64,000 nt of DNA from positions 1,054,001 to 1,118,000 of the forward strand of contig CP151794.1 in NCBI GenBank assembly GCA_041860225.1, in the 5' to 3' direction. The DNA is from Magnimaribacter mokuoloeensis (lineage in GTDB: Bacteria; Pseudomonadota; Gammaproteobacteria; Magnimaribacterales; Magnimaribacteraceae). How positions within the stretch are numbered: position 1 is the first letter of the stretch; each line of letters starts with the position of its first letter. The notes under the pieces are model-generated. The model was not told the origin of the DNA, did no database searches, and saw only the letters and a list, made by a program, of their open reading frames with translations. Positions 25,953 to 35,012 of the stretch are shown in pieces. A program made the position numbers and the translations under genes.

Positions 25953-26791
25953 TAATGTACCTCTTCAATCCCCTTTATATGTATTGGTCCAAATTCTTCA
26001 GATTGCACAATCTCTATTAAAGAATCCTTTAATAACTCTAATATGGCTAAGAATGTTACCACAACACCGATTTTGCCTTCTTTTGAATTAAATAAAGAGC
26101 TAAATTCAATGAAAGATTCTGTTTTCATTCGCTCTAAAATCTGACTCATTCTTTCTCGCGTAGATAGCTCTTCAAAATTAATTAAATGTGCTTGAGATTG
26201 CTCCGCACGCCTCATAACTTCCGCTAAAGCAATTGTTAACTCCTCTAATGGAACATCAATAAGAGGTGCTTCTGTCGAGAACTCTGGCAATTTAGCGTTG
26301 GCTGCAAAAATTTCTCTATCCAGTCTAGGAATCTTGTCTATTCTTTCAGCAGCTTCTTTGTATCTCTGATACTCTTGAAGTCGTTTAATAAGCTCTGCCC
26401 TTGGGTCCTCCTCTTCAGCCTGTTCATCGGGCCTTGGTAAAAGCATTCTAGATTTTAATTCTGCTAAATACGCAGCCATAACGAGGTAATCGCCAGCAAG
26501 CTCTACTTGCATAGCATCCATTAACTCAATGTAAGAGGTATATTGTTCTGTAATCTTGGCTACATTAATATCAAGAATATCGAGGTTCTGTTTTTTAATA
26601 AGATACAAAAGGAAGTCTAGAGGTCCAGCAAAACTATCCAATAAAATCTCCAATGCATTAGGAGGAACATAGAGATCTTCAGGAAGAACAGTTTCTTTGC
26701 CTTTTACAGTCGCTAAGAACATCTCCTCTTGACGAGGATGGATTGGTTTTTCCTCTGTTTTTAGAGGATCTGAGGTCTTTGAATCAACCAT
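25952..26791 (-). CDS. scpA: Segregation and condensation protein A
   Basis: Kleisin that bridges Smc heads. 279 residues from ATG 26791; an in-frame TTG three codons upstream is less likely, and GGAAAAA just before the ATG can serve as ribosome site. Core motifs: FAGPLDFLLYLIKKQNLDILDI, MAAYLAELKSRMLLPRP, and a C-terminal winged helix (VVVTFLAILELLKDSLIEIVQ). The first 50 residues are a charged extension before the kleisin core. It is cotranscribed with scpB and rluB. Confidence 0.93.
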   Translation of the reverse strand: MVDSKTSDPLKTEEKPIHPRQEEMFLATVKGKETVLPEDLYVPPNALEILLDSFAGPLDFLLYLIKKQNLDILDINVAKITEQYTSYIELMDAMQVELAGDYLVMAAYLAELKSRMLLPRPDEQAEEEDPRAELIKRLQEYQRYKEAAERIDKIPRLDREIFAANAKLPEFSTEAPLIDVPLEELTIALAEVMRRAEQSQAHLINFEELSTRERMSQILERMKTESFIEFSSLFNSKEGKIGVVVTFLAILELLKDSLIEIVQSEEFGPIHIKGIEEVH

Positions 26792-26856
26792 TTTTTCCAA
26801 TACTTCTGTATTGGCTCTGTATTATAGCTATTTATGAAGAAATGAGGAAATAAGGC

Positions 26857-28488
26857 TTATTTCAAAAACTTATTTGTTATTGGGTATCTTCTATCTTTAC
26901 CAAATCCTCTAGAGGTAATTTTCACTCCAAGCGGAGCTTGACGCCTTTTATATTCACTTAGGTCGATTAATCTTATTACTCGATCAACCATACTTTTATC
27001 TATGCCTGACTCTTCTATTTCTACCTTACTCTTATCTTGCTCAACGTAAAGCTCTATTATTTTGTCTAAGATTGCATAATCAGGAAGGCTATCGCTATCT
27101 TGCTGATCGGGTGCCAACTCGGCGCTGGGAGGCCTATCTATAATCCTATCAGGGATAACATGAGAAATAGTATTTCTGTACCTAGAAAGTTCATAAACGA
27201 GTGTTTTAGGAACATCTTTTAAAACTCCAAAACCTCCAGCAGTATCTCCATAGAGGGTAGAATAACCAACGGCTGTCTCACTTTTGTTGCCTGTAGTTAA
27301 AACTAACTCTCCAGATTTATTCGATAAGGCCATTAGTATCACACCTCTGCATCTTGATTGAAGATTCTCCTCAGTAATATCAGGCTCCAAGCCACTAAAC
27401 TCATCTTCAAGGCTATCGGCGAATGATTCATATATATCTCCGATAGGAATAACGGAATGTTTAATACCTAGATTAACTGCTAACTTTTTGGAATCTTCGA
27501 CACTCATATCTGAAGTGAACTTAAATGGCAGCATAAAAGTTCTGACCTTTTCTGGTCCAATGGCATCGGCTGCAATCGCAGCTGTTAATGCTGAGTCTAT
27601 ACCTCCGGAAGAGCCAATCAATACACCAGGAAAATTATTCTTCTGTATATAGTCTTTTGCACCCAGGACCAAAGCTTTATAGACTTCCTCTAATTCTTTA
27701 TCTTCTGGTATTTCCTCTCTCTTTTCACTTGATAATTTACCCTCTTGGTCAGAAGTAAAATAAACAATCTTATAATCCTCTTTAAATTTTTCTAATTGGA
27801 GTATCTGTTGTCCTTCTCCATCCATTGCCATTGAAGTACCATCAAAAACAAGTTCATCCTGACCTCCAACTTGATTGGCATAGACTATCGGCAAAGAGTA
27901 ATTAATTGCATGGCCTGATATCAAAACCTTCCTCTCTTTGATCTTATCTAAATGAAAAGGTGAGGCGTTAATATTGAGAATTAAATCTGTTTTCTTTTCA
28001 TGTAGCTGTTTTATGACATTTTCATGCCATATGTCTTCACAAACTGATAATCCTACTCTTAAACCATTAACTTCAAAAATTCCTGGGCCTTTTCCAGATT
28101 GGAAATATCTTTTTTCATCGAAAACTTCATAATTTGGCAATTCCTGTTTTTTATATTCTGTTATAACTGATTTATTTCTCAATACCCCAGCACAATTAAA
28201 AATTGAATCGCCTTCTTTTTTTGGATAACCAATAACAATAAAACTCTCAGGTTTAACTTTACAGAGTTTTTCAACTGCTTCATAAGATGCATCCAGCAGA
28301 TCATCTCTTAGTATTAAGTCTTCAGGCGGATATCCAGTTATGAACATTTCAGTAAATAAGAATATATCTGGTGAAGACTGTTTTGATAATTTATCAATAG
28401 CATTAATAGCTAATTGCAAATTACCTTCAATATCTCCAACAATTGGATTTTCTTGAACTATTCCTATAGAGATTTTCTTTTTAGTCAT
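26857..28488 (-). CDS. nadE: Glutamine-dependent NAD+ synthetase
   Basis: Final step of NAD synthesis, amidating nicotinic acid adenine dinucleotide with ammonia from glutamine. 543 residues. An N-terminal nitrilase-type glutaminase domain (about 1-260) shows the Glu in FLFTEMFITGYPPED, the Lys in YKKQELPNYEVFDE and the Cys in GLSVCEDIWHE. The C-terminal synthetase domain (about 270-543) has the ATP-pyrophosphatase loop IGSSGGIDSALTAAI and LTTGNKSETAVGY. It is divergent from the DAHP synthase gene, and stands alone. Confidence 0.96.
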   Translation of the reverse strand: MTKKKISIGIVQENPIVGDIEGNLQLAINAIDKLSKQSSPDIFLFTEMFITGYPPEDLILRDDLLDASYEAVEKLCKVKPESFIVIGYPKKEGDSIFNCAGVLRNKSVITEYKKQELPNYEVFDEKRYFQSGKGPGIFEVNGLRVGLSVCEDIWHENVIKQLHEKKTDLILNINASPFHLDKIKERKVLISGHAINYSLPIVYANQVGGQDELVFDGTSMAMDGEGQQILQLEKFKEDYKIVYFTSDQEGKLSSEKREEIPEDKELEEVYKALVLGAKDYIQKNNFPGVLIGSSGGIDSALTAAIAADAIGPEKVRTFMLPFKFTSDMSVEDSKKLAVNLGIKHSVIPIGDIYESFADSLEDEFSGLEPDITEENLQSRCRGVILMALSNKSGELVLTTGNKSETAVGYSTLYGDTAGGFGVLKDVPKTLVYELSRYRNTISHVIPDRIIDRPPSAELAPDQQDSDSLPDYAILDKIIELYVEQDKSKVEIEESGIDKSMVDRVIRLIDLSEYKRRQAPLGVKITSRGFGKDRRYPITNKFLK

Positions 28489-28621
28489 GTAAGGAGACTT
28501 TTTAGATGAGAATTATATTAAATGTTTGAAAAGCAAATTAACTGGTCATATATATTAACACTTTCATGCTTTAATCTGATTACAATATATGTAGAATGCA
28601 CCACCGGTAAATTTTTTGAGA

Positions 28622-29671
28622 ATGCAAAAAACAAGCGATTTAAGAATATCAGGAAGGCAGGAAGTAATTTCTGCAAGCTCTCTCTTGGCTGAGCAACCAA
28701 TATCAGAGGTTTCTTCTGAAACGGTTTTTAATGCCAGAAAAGAGTTTTCAGAAATTCTATATAAGAAAGACAATAGATTGGCTGTTGTAGTTGGACCCTG
28801 TTCGATACATGACACCAATGCAGCCATGGAGTATGCAAATCTCTTGTTGGAAGAAAAAAATAATCTTAAAGATGAGCTTCTCATCATTATGAGGGTATAT
28901 TTCGAAAAGCCCAGAACCACAGTAGGATGGAAAGGCCTAATTAATGATCCGGATCTTGATAATTCTTTCAATATTGATAAAGGTCTATCTGTATCTAGAC
29001 AGCTATTAAGAGATATAAATGACTTAGGTATGCCAGCAGGGACAGAATTCCTTGATGTAATTACACCTCAATATATTGCTGACCTAATCTCTTGGGGTGC
29101 AATAGGAGCTAGAACCACTGAGAGTCAGGTCCATAGGGAATTGGCTTCAGGTTCATCGTGTCCAATAGGCTTTAAAAATGCGACTAATGGAGGCATACAA
29201 GTAGCTGCAGATGCTATAGGTTCTGCCCTTCATCCTCATAAGTTTTTATCTGTAACAAAAGACGGAAGAGCTGCAATTTTTTCTTCATCTGGTAATAAGG
29301 ACTGTCACATTATTTTAAGGGGTGGTAAAGAACCAAATTATTCAAACAAGCATATCAACGAAACTTCTGAGTTACTTAGATCTAACAATCTAGAAGATTC
29401 AATAATGATTGACATGAGCCATGGAAATAGCAGTAAACAGCACAAGAAACAAATTGATGTTTGTACTGATATTGCTTCCCAAATTAAGTCTGGTGAAACA
29501 AGGATTACCGGAGTTATGATTGAAAGTAACCTTGAAGAAGGGAACCAGAAAGCCGACGATCTGGATAATCTAACATACGGTAAAAGTATTACTGATGCAT
29601 GTATAAATTGGCAAGATACTAAAGATTGCCTCTATAGATTGGCTGAATCAGTAAGAGATAGAAATAAGTAA
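28622..29671 (+). CDS. aroG: 3-deoxy-7-phosphoheptulonate (DAHP) synthase, class I
   Basis: First enzyme of the shikimate pathway, condensing phosphoenolpyruvate and erythrose-4-phosphate. 349 residues from ATG 28622 (a TTG two codons earlier is possible). Seen: VVVGPCSIHD with the metal Cys, MRVYFEKPRTTVGWKG, GARTTESQVHRELASG, IGFKNATNGG, and metal ligands in MIDMSHGNSSKQH and IESNLEEGNQ. Size and motifs match AroF/AroG/AroH; which feedback type applies cannot be told. It supplies the shikimate pathway that uses aroA, pheA and tyrA in this window. Confidence 0.94.
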   Translation: MQKTSDLRISGRQEVISASSLLAEQPISEVSSETVFNARKEFSEILYKKDNRLAVVVGPCSIHDTNAAMEYANLLLEEKNNLKDELLIIMRVYFEKPRTTVGWKGLINDPDLDNSFNIDKGLSVSRQLLRDINDLGMPAGTEFLDVITPQYIADLISWGAIGARTTESQVHRELASGSSCPIGFKNATNGGIQVAADAIGSALHPHKFLSVTKDGRAAIFSSSGNKDCHIILRGGKEPNYSNKHINETSELLRSNNLEDSIMIDMSHGNSSKQHKKQIDVCTDIASQIKSGETRITGVMIESNLEEGNQKADDLDNLTYGKSITDACINWQDTKDCLYRLAESVRDRNK

Positions 29672-29681
29672 CCCAAATTTC

Positions 29682-29712
29682 TTGTACTGACCTAGATCAT
29701 AATCTAATCTAG
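29682..29712 (+). promoter_or_regulatory. Promoter with overlapping dyad before the DnaT-repeat gene
   Basis: A sigma70-like pair fits: TTGTAC (29682-29687), 17-base spacer, TAATCT (29705-29710). The inverted repeat CTAGAT (29692-29697) / ATCTAG (29707-29712) with a 9-base spacer covers the spacer and -10 element, where a repressor could bind. Computed by eye only. Confidence 0.4.
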
Positions 29713-29725
29713 AGAAACTTAATTT

Positions 29726-30769
29726 ATGACTGATTCAAAGATATCCTTTTCAATTGAAATAGCCAATACCATAGGCCTAGAAGAAGCAATTCTCCTTGAA
29801 TACATAAAGGAAAATGAAAGCCTAGATAAAATATCTCTTAAACAAATTAACACTCACTTAGGGTTTTGGGACGAAAACAGAACATCAGATCTTTTGAATA
29901 AGCTCATTAAGAGAGGCTTGGTGATGGAATCTAACCTTGAAGGAACTATTTATTTTTCTTCTAGGAAGCCAAATCAAGTTTCAAAACCAATTATAGAAAA
30001 TACCTGGATGCCAGAAAAAGAAGTGTTCGATCAGATAACTGAATACGGCATACCTGAAGATTTTGCAAATTTACACATAGATGATTTTAAAAAACTAAAC
30101 GAAGAAAGAAATCAAAAAGACAAAAATTGGGGAGTAAAATTTCTACGGTTTGTCATAAAAAAATGGCGCCATCAAGAGGTCGAAGAGAATAAAAAAAAGA
30201 AGATGAAACCCATGGAAAAAACTTGGTTACCTGATGATGATGCTCTAGAAATACTAATTAAGTCTGGAATAAATGAAGATTTCATAGACAAAGAAATACC
30301 TGAATTTATTCTTTATTGGACCGAGCGGAAAGAAGAGTCTGATATCTGGAACAGTAAGTTTATAGCTCACATAAGAAGACAATGGGGAAGATTTAAAGAC
30401 GTAAAAGAAAATGATGACTTACCTTCTAAAATGACATCAGAATGGAGACCTAACGAAGACTTCTTTGATATCCTCGAGTTAACTGATATACCAAGAGAAT
30501 TTGCAGAAAATACTAAACCTGAGTTTATTATGTACTGGAAAGAGACGGGGCAAAGTCTGAACTCTTGGAATAGTAAATTCCTCCAGCATGTGAAATATAA
30601 CTGGGAAAAAACAAATAAGGGGCAAACGCCTCAATTATCAGATCAGATTGATAGAAGAATTGAATCAAGTTGGAAAATCGAAGAAAGCTCACTAAAGAGA
30701 GCCACTCAATCTGATAATGAGATGATTAAAGAAAAATTCAAAAAACTGAAAGAAAAGCACCAAATCTAG
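29726..30769 (+). CDS. Protein with three tandem DnaT-like repeats
   Basis: 347 residues, not a standard annotated gene. An N-terminal region (about 7-80) looks like a winged helix (EEAILLEYIKEN ... LLNKLIKRGLV). Three repeats follow with a period of exactly 73 residues, counted from Trp94, Trp167 and Trp240. Each reads roughly W-x-P-x4-(F/A)-x8-I-x2-(D/E)F-x5-(D/E)F-x2-YW-x8-WNSKF-x2-H(V/I)-x4-W, much like the single C-terminal DNA-binding domain of primosomal DnaT. A fourth start appears at SSW (316) but decays. The C-terminus is Lys/Glu rich. A replication or primosome role is inferred from the repeat; no replication gene is adjacent. Confidence 0.7.
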   Translation: MTDSKISFSIEIANTIGLEEAILLEYIKENESLDKISLKQINTHLGFWDENRTSDLLNKLIKRGLVMESNLEGTIYFSSRKPNQVSKPIIENTWMPEKEVFDQITEYGIPEDFANLHIDDFKKLNEERNQKDKNWGVKFLRFVIKKWRHQEVEENKKKKMKPMEKTWLPDDDALEILIKSGINEDFIDKEIPEFILYWTERKEESDIWNSKFIAHIRRQWGRFKDVKENDDLPSKMTSEWRPNEDFFDILELTDIPREFAENTKPEFIMYWKETGQSLNSWNSKFLQHVKYNWEKTNKGQTPQLSDQIDRRIESSWKIEESSLKRATQSDNEMIKEKFKKLKEKHQI

Positions 30770-30788
30770 TTTTCACTTAAGTATTTTA

Positions 30789-30810
30789 GTGTTATAGTTA
30801 TGTATAACAC
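30789..30810. promoter_or_regulatory. Inverted repeat before the RND operon
   Basis: GTGTTATA (30789-30796) and TATAACAC (30803-30810) are perfect 8-base arms around GTTATG, 12 bases before the adaptor ATG at 30823. The size and symmetry suit a dimeric repressor site controlling the pump. As RNA it could form a hairpin, but there is no T-run after it. Confidence 0.45.
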
Positions 30811-30822
30811 CTAAATATTTCT

Positions 30823-31728
30823 ATGAAAATTAAACAAACTTATAAAACTGCGGCAATTCTTGCGTCCTTTTTAGCTATCTGGATGGTCTCGGGCAGCATG
30901 ATTGAAGAAGAAAACTTTGAAAAGAATACTTCCAAATTAGACACACTCTCGTCTGTAACAATTGTTAACAGTAAGGCCATAAATAAATCTAAAATTCTCA
31001 AATCAAGTGGATTTACTGAGGCTGATAAGTTTGTTCAAGTGAGAGCAGAAGTTAGCGGCAGATTAATAGCAAGGCCAGCTCAACAAGGCGATTACGTCGA
31101 AGAAGGCGATTTAATATGCCAACTTTACATAGCTGGTCGAGAAGCCTACCCTAAAATAGTAGCTCCCTTTTCAGGTTATCTCGAAACACTCAGAGTGGAG
31201 GAAGGTGATTTCCTCAACACCGGAGCAGTTTGTGCCGCTCTTATCGATCCTGATCCAATGCTAATAGTTGCAGACATTGCTGAAAAAGATATTGCTCAGG
31301 TAGAACTTGGATCTGAAGCAAGCGCAAAACTAATTTCTGGAAGATATATATCAGGTGAAGTCACTTTTATAGCATCATCAGCAGACAAAAATACAAGGAC
31401 CTTTAGAGTTGAAATCAGCGTGGATAATAAAGATAGAACTATCAGAGATGGTGTTTCAGCTGAGATATACATCAAAGGGAAACAGGAGGCCGCTCACAAA
31501 ATATCGCCAGCTATCTTATCTCTCAATGACCAAGGTAAGTTAGGAGTAAGAACAGTGACTTCTGATAACAGAGTTGAATTTAAAGAGATCAACATACTCG
31601 AAGACACAAATAGTGGTATGTGGGTATCTGGTCTCGGAGAAGAAGCTAGAATCATAACCCTGGGTCAGGAATACGTATTTCAAGGTCAGACCGTCAATGT
31701 TAAAGAAACTTTTTCCCCTGATGCATGA
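30823..31728 (+). CDS. RND efflux periplasmic adaptor, hairpin-less
   Basis: HlyD/MFP-type adaptor of 301 residues with an N-terminal membrane anchor or signal (about 9-27). The lipoyl (barrel-sandwich) halves are visible: EVSGRLIARPAQQGDYVEEGDLICQ and VAPFSGYLETLRVEEGDF. Only about ten residues separate them, so the long coiled-coil hairpin that normally reaches TolC is absent. A beta-barrel domain follows (IVADIAEKDIAQVELGSEA; RTFRVEISVDN). Its stop overlaps the start of the RND permease gene (ATGA). No TolC gene is present nearby. Function as an efflux adaptor is inferred from the pairing. Confidence 0.85.
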   Translation: MKIKQTYKTAAILASFLAIWMVSGSMIEEENFEKNTSKLDTLSSVTIVNSKAINKSKILKSSGFTEADKFVQVRAEVSGRLIARPAQQGDYVEEGDLICQLYIAGREAYPKIVAPFSGYLETLRVEEGDFLNTGAVCAALIDPDPMLIVADIAEKDIAQVELGSEASAKLISGRYISGEVTFIASSADKNTRTFRVEISVDNKDRTIRDGVSAEIYIKGKQEAAHKISPAILSLNDQGKLGVRTVTSDNRVEFKEINILEDTNSGMWVSGLGEEARIITLGQEYVFQGQTVNVKETFSPDA

Positions 31729-34700
31729 AAACTTTTATTACTGGAGCAATAAAGAAAAGTAGAACGTCTTTAAGTATCTTATTACTTTTAGCACTTTCAG
31801 GGATATTCGCACTTAACTATCTACCTAAAGCTACCGAGCCTCAAGTAAGCTTTCCAGGAGCGTACATTGGTGTTGGGTTCGAAGGGGTTTCACCTGAAGA
31901 CTCAGAGAGACTTTTGGCTAAACCGCTCGAAGATGCCCTAAGAACAATCTCAGGAGTTATCGACATTAGATCTACATCTGCAACAGGCTATGCTGCAGTA
32001 GTTGTAGAGTTTGATCAGGATGTCGATATAGATGATGCTTTGTACGATGTGAGAGTAAAAGTTGATGAAGCTAGAGCAGAGTTACCTCAAGACGCAAGAG
32101 AGCCATCAATAAGAGAGTTCACATCAACTGATGATCCTATTTTGACAATAAGTGTTGCCAGTTCAGTGCTACCGCAAAGAGTACTAGTAAATTTAACTCA
32201 AGAGTTACAAGACTTGGTTGAAACACATCCGAACGTACTAGAAGCTGAACTTAATGGTGTACCCGAGGATTTAATTGAAGCAATAGTTGATAAAAGCAAA
32301 TTAGAGTCCTATGGGATCTCTATGAATCAACTTTTTCAGGCAGTATCAAACAACAATAGAGTTATACCAGCTGGATACCAGGATACCGGTACAGGTAGAT
32401 TTGCAGTTAATGTTCCAAGTGTATTTTCCAGTTTAGAAGACATAGAGACATTACCAATCAAAGTATCTGGTAATTCTGTTGTTACGCTCAAAGATGTAGC
32501 CGACGTAAGCCTTACTTTTAAGGACAGAGGAGGATATTCCAGAATCAATGGTCAACAATCTCTGTCAATAGACATCAAAAAACGTATTGGCACTAATATC
32601 ATAGATACAGTTACAGACATCAGACAAATGGTTGAGGAAAAAATTGAAAGTTTTCCTGAAGGTATAGATGTTAATTTTGTTCGTGATGACTCAGAGTTTG
32701 CCCTGCAGATGATTTCCGAATTACAAGGCAATGTGCTTACTTCAATAGCATTAGTAATGATTGTCGTTTTGGCAGCGTTGGGTTTTAGAACTTCGATGCT
32801 GGTTGGTATGGCTATACCCTTTTCTTACCTCTTCGCACTTTTAGTACTTTTTGTCTTAGATAAAGAATTTAACTTCATGGTCATGTTTGGCATGCTCATT
32901 TCGATGGGAATGACTATAGACGGTTCCATAGTTGTAACAGAGTATGCTGATAGAAAACTTGCTGAAGGCATGAATAGAATTGAAGCTTATACGGCAGCGG
33001 CAACTCGAATGTTCTGGCCAGTACTCTCTTCAACAACTACTACATTAATAGCCTTTACGCCTCTGATGTTCATGCCAGGATTCGGCGCTTTCATTAGGGA
33101 TATGCCCATAACGGTTTTTTGTGTTCTTGTAGGATCACTTCTCTACTCTTTATTCTTTGCTCCAATTTTAGGAGCTATGTTTGGCGGACTTGCTAAACAA
33201 TCAGAAGAAGAAATAAATAATACAAGGTTATTAGAATCATCTGATCCTTTAAGCTTGTCAGGCGCTTCTGGTGCTTATGCTAGAAAAATTAATCGCTACC
33301 TAGATACACCAGGTCAAACGATTTCTATAATTCTTGGTGCGATTATCCTCTGTATTGGACTTTGGGTTCATCACGGCAAAGGGATAGTTTACTTTCCACA
33401 AGTAGCTCCTCAATTTGCAGATGTAGATATCCTAGCAAGAGGAAATCTATCAGTAGATGAAATAAGAGATATTGCTATAGAAGCTGAACAAAAAATAATT
33501 GATGTTGAAGAAATAGAAAGATTGTCCGTCTGGTCAAATTCTGGAGGAAGTAGAGGCTTGGGAAGGCGTTCAGGATCTCCTGATAGAGTCGGAGGTATGT
33601 TCATAGATTTTTACGGAGAAGATGAAGCAGTATCTGATTTAAATGGTTTTGAGATCATGGAAGTATTGCGCGAGAGGCTCAAAGATACTTCGGGTTACAT
33701 AGTTCAAGTAGAAGAAGAAAAAGGTGGACCTCCCATTGGCAAACCTCTCCAGCTAAATGTTAGTGGTGATAACGAGCAATTGCTTGTTGCTGCAATAGGA
33801 AAGATACGAACTCACCTTGAAAATATGGGTAGTTTCATCGATATTGAAGATACCACTGTAACAAGAGGTATTGAGTGGGAATTGCAGATTAATAGAACCA
33901 AGGCTGCTCAATATGGTGCTGGGTTAAGTGATGTTGGTGCCTCAGTGCAAATGGTAACCAATGGTATAAAGGTCGGTGAGTACAGACCATTGAATCTAGA
34001 TAGAGAAGTAGACATAAGAGTTAGATTCCCTAAATCAGAAAGGAATATTGATCAGTTAGGAAATCTAAATGTTCAAACAATGAAAGGTTTAGTACCTGTC
34101 AGCAGTTTTGTAGAAACAAACATTAAACCAGCCACCAAAAGCATATCAAGAAAAGATGGAAAAAGAGTTCATAGTATTTCCGCCAACACTGTAGAAGGTG
34201 CTATACCTTCTGTTCAAATCAAAAAAGTAAAAGATTGGCTTGCAACTCAAGATTTAGGTAGAGGGGTTTCTGTTGGGGATGATGGGTTTGATAAGTACAA
34301 CAAAGAAGCGGCTGATTTTCTTGTTTTAGGGTTTATAGCCATGCTCTTTGTTATGTTGATAGTTCTAGTTGCTCAATTTAATAGCTTTTATCAAGCTAAT
34401 ATAGTTCTTTCAGCTATTCTGTTGTCCTTTGGTGGAGTTTTTGTATCTCTATTAGTACTTGATAGATCTTTTAGTACCCTCCAAACTGGGATTAGTTGTG
34501 TAGCTTTGGCAGGTATTGTGGTAAATAACAATATTGTACTAATCGATACCTTTAATTTGCTTAAAAGAAACAACCCCGGGTCAACAACCAAGTCTTTAGC
34601 TTTGAGGAGCGCAATTTTACGTCTAAGACCAGTTTTCCTAACCTCGTTTACAACGATTGCTGGCCTCATGCCAATCGCTATGGGTTACAGCATAGATCTT

Positions 34701-34919
34701 ATTGATAGAACAATTAAGTCAGGTTCTTATATAACTAGTTTCTGGGAACAGATGGCAGGTTCACTTGTGGTTGGTCTTACAGTGGCTACCATACTAACAC
34801 TTGTGGTTACTCCTTGTGCCTTAGCCTTCTCAGATAGTATTAGATCCTTTCCATCTAGACTTCTAAACCTGATTCTGAAACCATTTTCTGTTTTTAGACT
34901 ATTTAGAAAAGCTAACTAA
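31725..34919 (+). CDS. RND-family efflux transporter permease
   Basis: Large inner-membrane proton-driven transporter of 1064 residues with the AcrB-like duplicated plan: helix near 15-32, periplasmic porter domain, helices from about 335 to 490, a second porter domain, and helices from about 865 to 1045. The TM4 region has GMTIDGSIVVTEYADRK with one acidic relay residue (DG rather than DD) and TM10 has GIVVNNNIVLIDTF, with Asn where AcrB has its relay Lys. Both patterns occur in RND subfamilies other than AcrB. The substrate is not predictable. It is translationally coupled to the adaptor gene. Confidence 0.93.
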   Translation: MKTFITGAIKKSRTSLSILLLLALSGIFALNYLPKATEPQVSFPGAYIGVGFEGVSPEDSERLLAKPLEDALRTISGVIDIRSTSATGYAAVVVEFDQDVDIDDALYDVRVKVDEARAELPQDAREPSIREFTSTDDPILTISVASSVLPQRVLVNLTQELQDLVETHPNVLEAELNGVPEDLIEAIVDKSKLESYGISMNQLFQAVSNNNRVIPAGYQDTGTGRFAVNVPSVFSSLEDIETLPIKVSGNSVVTLKDVADVSLTFKDRGGYSRINGQQSLSIDIKKRIGTNIIDTVTDIRQMVEEKIESFPEGIDVNFVRDDSEFALQMISELQGNVLTSIALVMIVVLAALGFRTSMLVGMAIPFSYLFALLVLFVLDKEFNFMVMFGMLISMGMTIDGSIVVTEYADRKLAEGMNRIEAYTAAATRMFWPVLSSTTTTLIAFTPLMFMPGFGAFIRDMPITVFCVLVGSLLYSLFFAPILGAMFGGLAKQSEEEINNTRLLESSDPLSLSGASGAYARKINRYLDTPGQTISIILGAIILCIGLWVHHGKGIVYFPQVAPQFADVDILARGNLSVDEIRDIAIEAEQKIIDVEEIERLSVWSNSGGSRGLGRRSGSPDRVGGMFIDFYGEDEAVSDLNGFEIMEVLRERLKDTSGYIVQVEEEKGGPPIGKPLQLNVSGDNEQLLVAAIGKIRTHLENMGSFIDIEDTTVTRGIEWELQINRTKAAQYGAGLSDVGASVQMVTNGIKVGEYRPLNLDREVDIRVRFPKSERNIDQLGNLNVQTMKGLVPVSSFVETNIKPATKSISRKDGKRVHSISANTVEGAIPSVQIKKVKDWLATQDLGRGVSVGDDGFDKYNKEAADFLVLGFIAMLFVMLIVLVAQFNSFYQANIVLSAILLSFGGVFVSLLVLDRSFSTLQTGISCVALAGIVVNNNIVLIDTFNLLKRNNPGSTTKSLALRSAILRLRPVFLTSFTTIAGLMPIAMGYSIDLIDRTIKSGSYITSFWEQMAGSLVVGLTVATILTLVVTPCALAFSDSIRSFPSRLLNLILKPFSVFRLFRKAN

Positions 34920-34960
34920 GTACACAAGATTCTCCTGATTTTCTGCTAATCTGCGTTATC

Positions 34961-35010
34961 ATATTTCCTTAAATGGACTTGAATGAAGTCATGCATCAAT
35001 TAAGGAATAT
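34961..35010 (+). promoter_or_regulatory. Possible RBS-sequestering hairpin of the TonB-receptor gene
   Basis: ATATTTCCTTAA (34961-34972) and TTAAGGAATAT (35000-35010) are complementary over 11 bases apart from one bulged T. The right arm contains the ribosome site AAGGA (35002-35006) of the ATG at 35013. An inner GACTT/AAGTC stem (34976-34990) would stack in the loop. If transcription starts upstream of 34961 the mRNA could mask its ribosome site; the transcription start is unknown. Confidence 0.4.
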
Positions 35011-35012
35011 CA

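Noticed and set aside
28564..28971. Minus-strand open frame of 135 codons
   Set aside because: It is antisense to the DAHP synthase gene, which has full family motifs.
32930..32980. Loss of the proton relay in the RND permease
   Set aside because: A single Asp in TM4 and Asn in TM10 occur in functional RND subfamilies outside AcrB, so inactivity does not follow.
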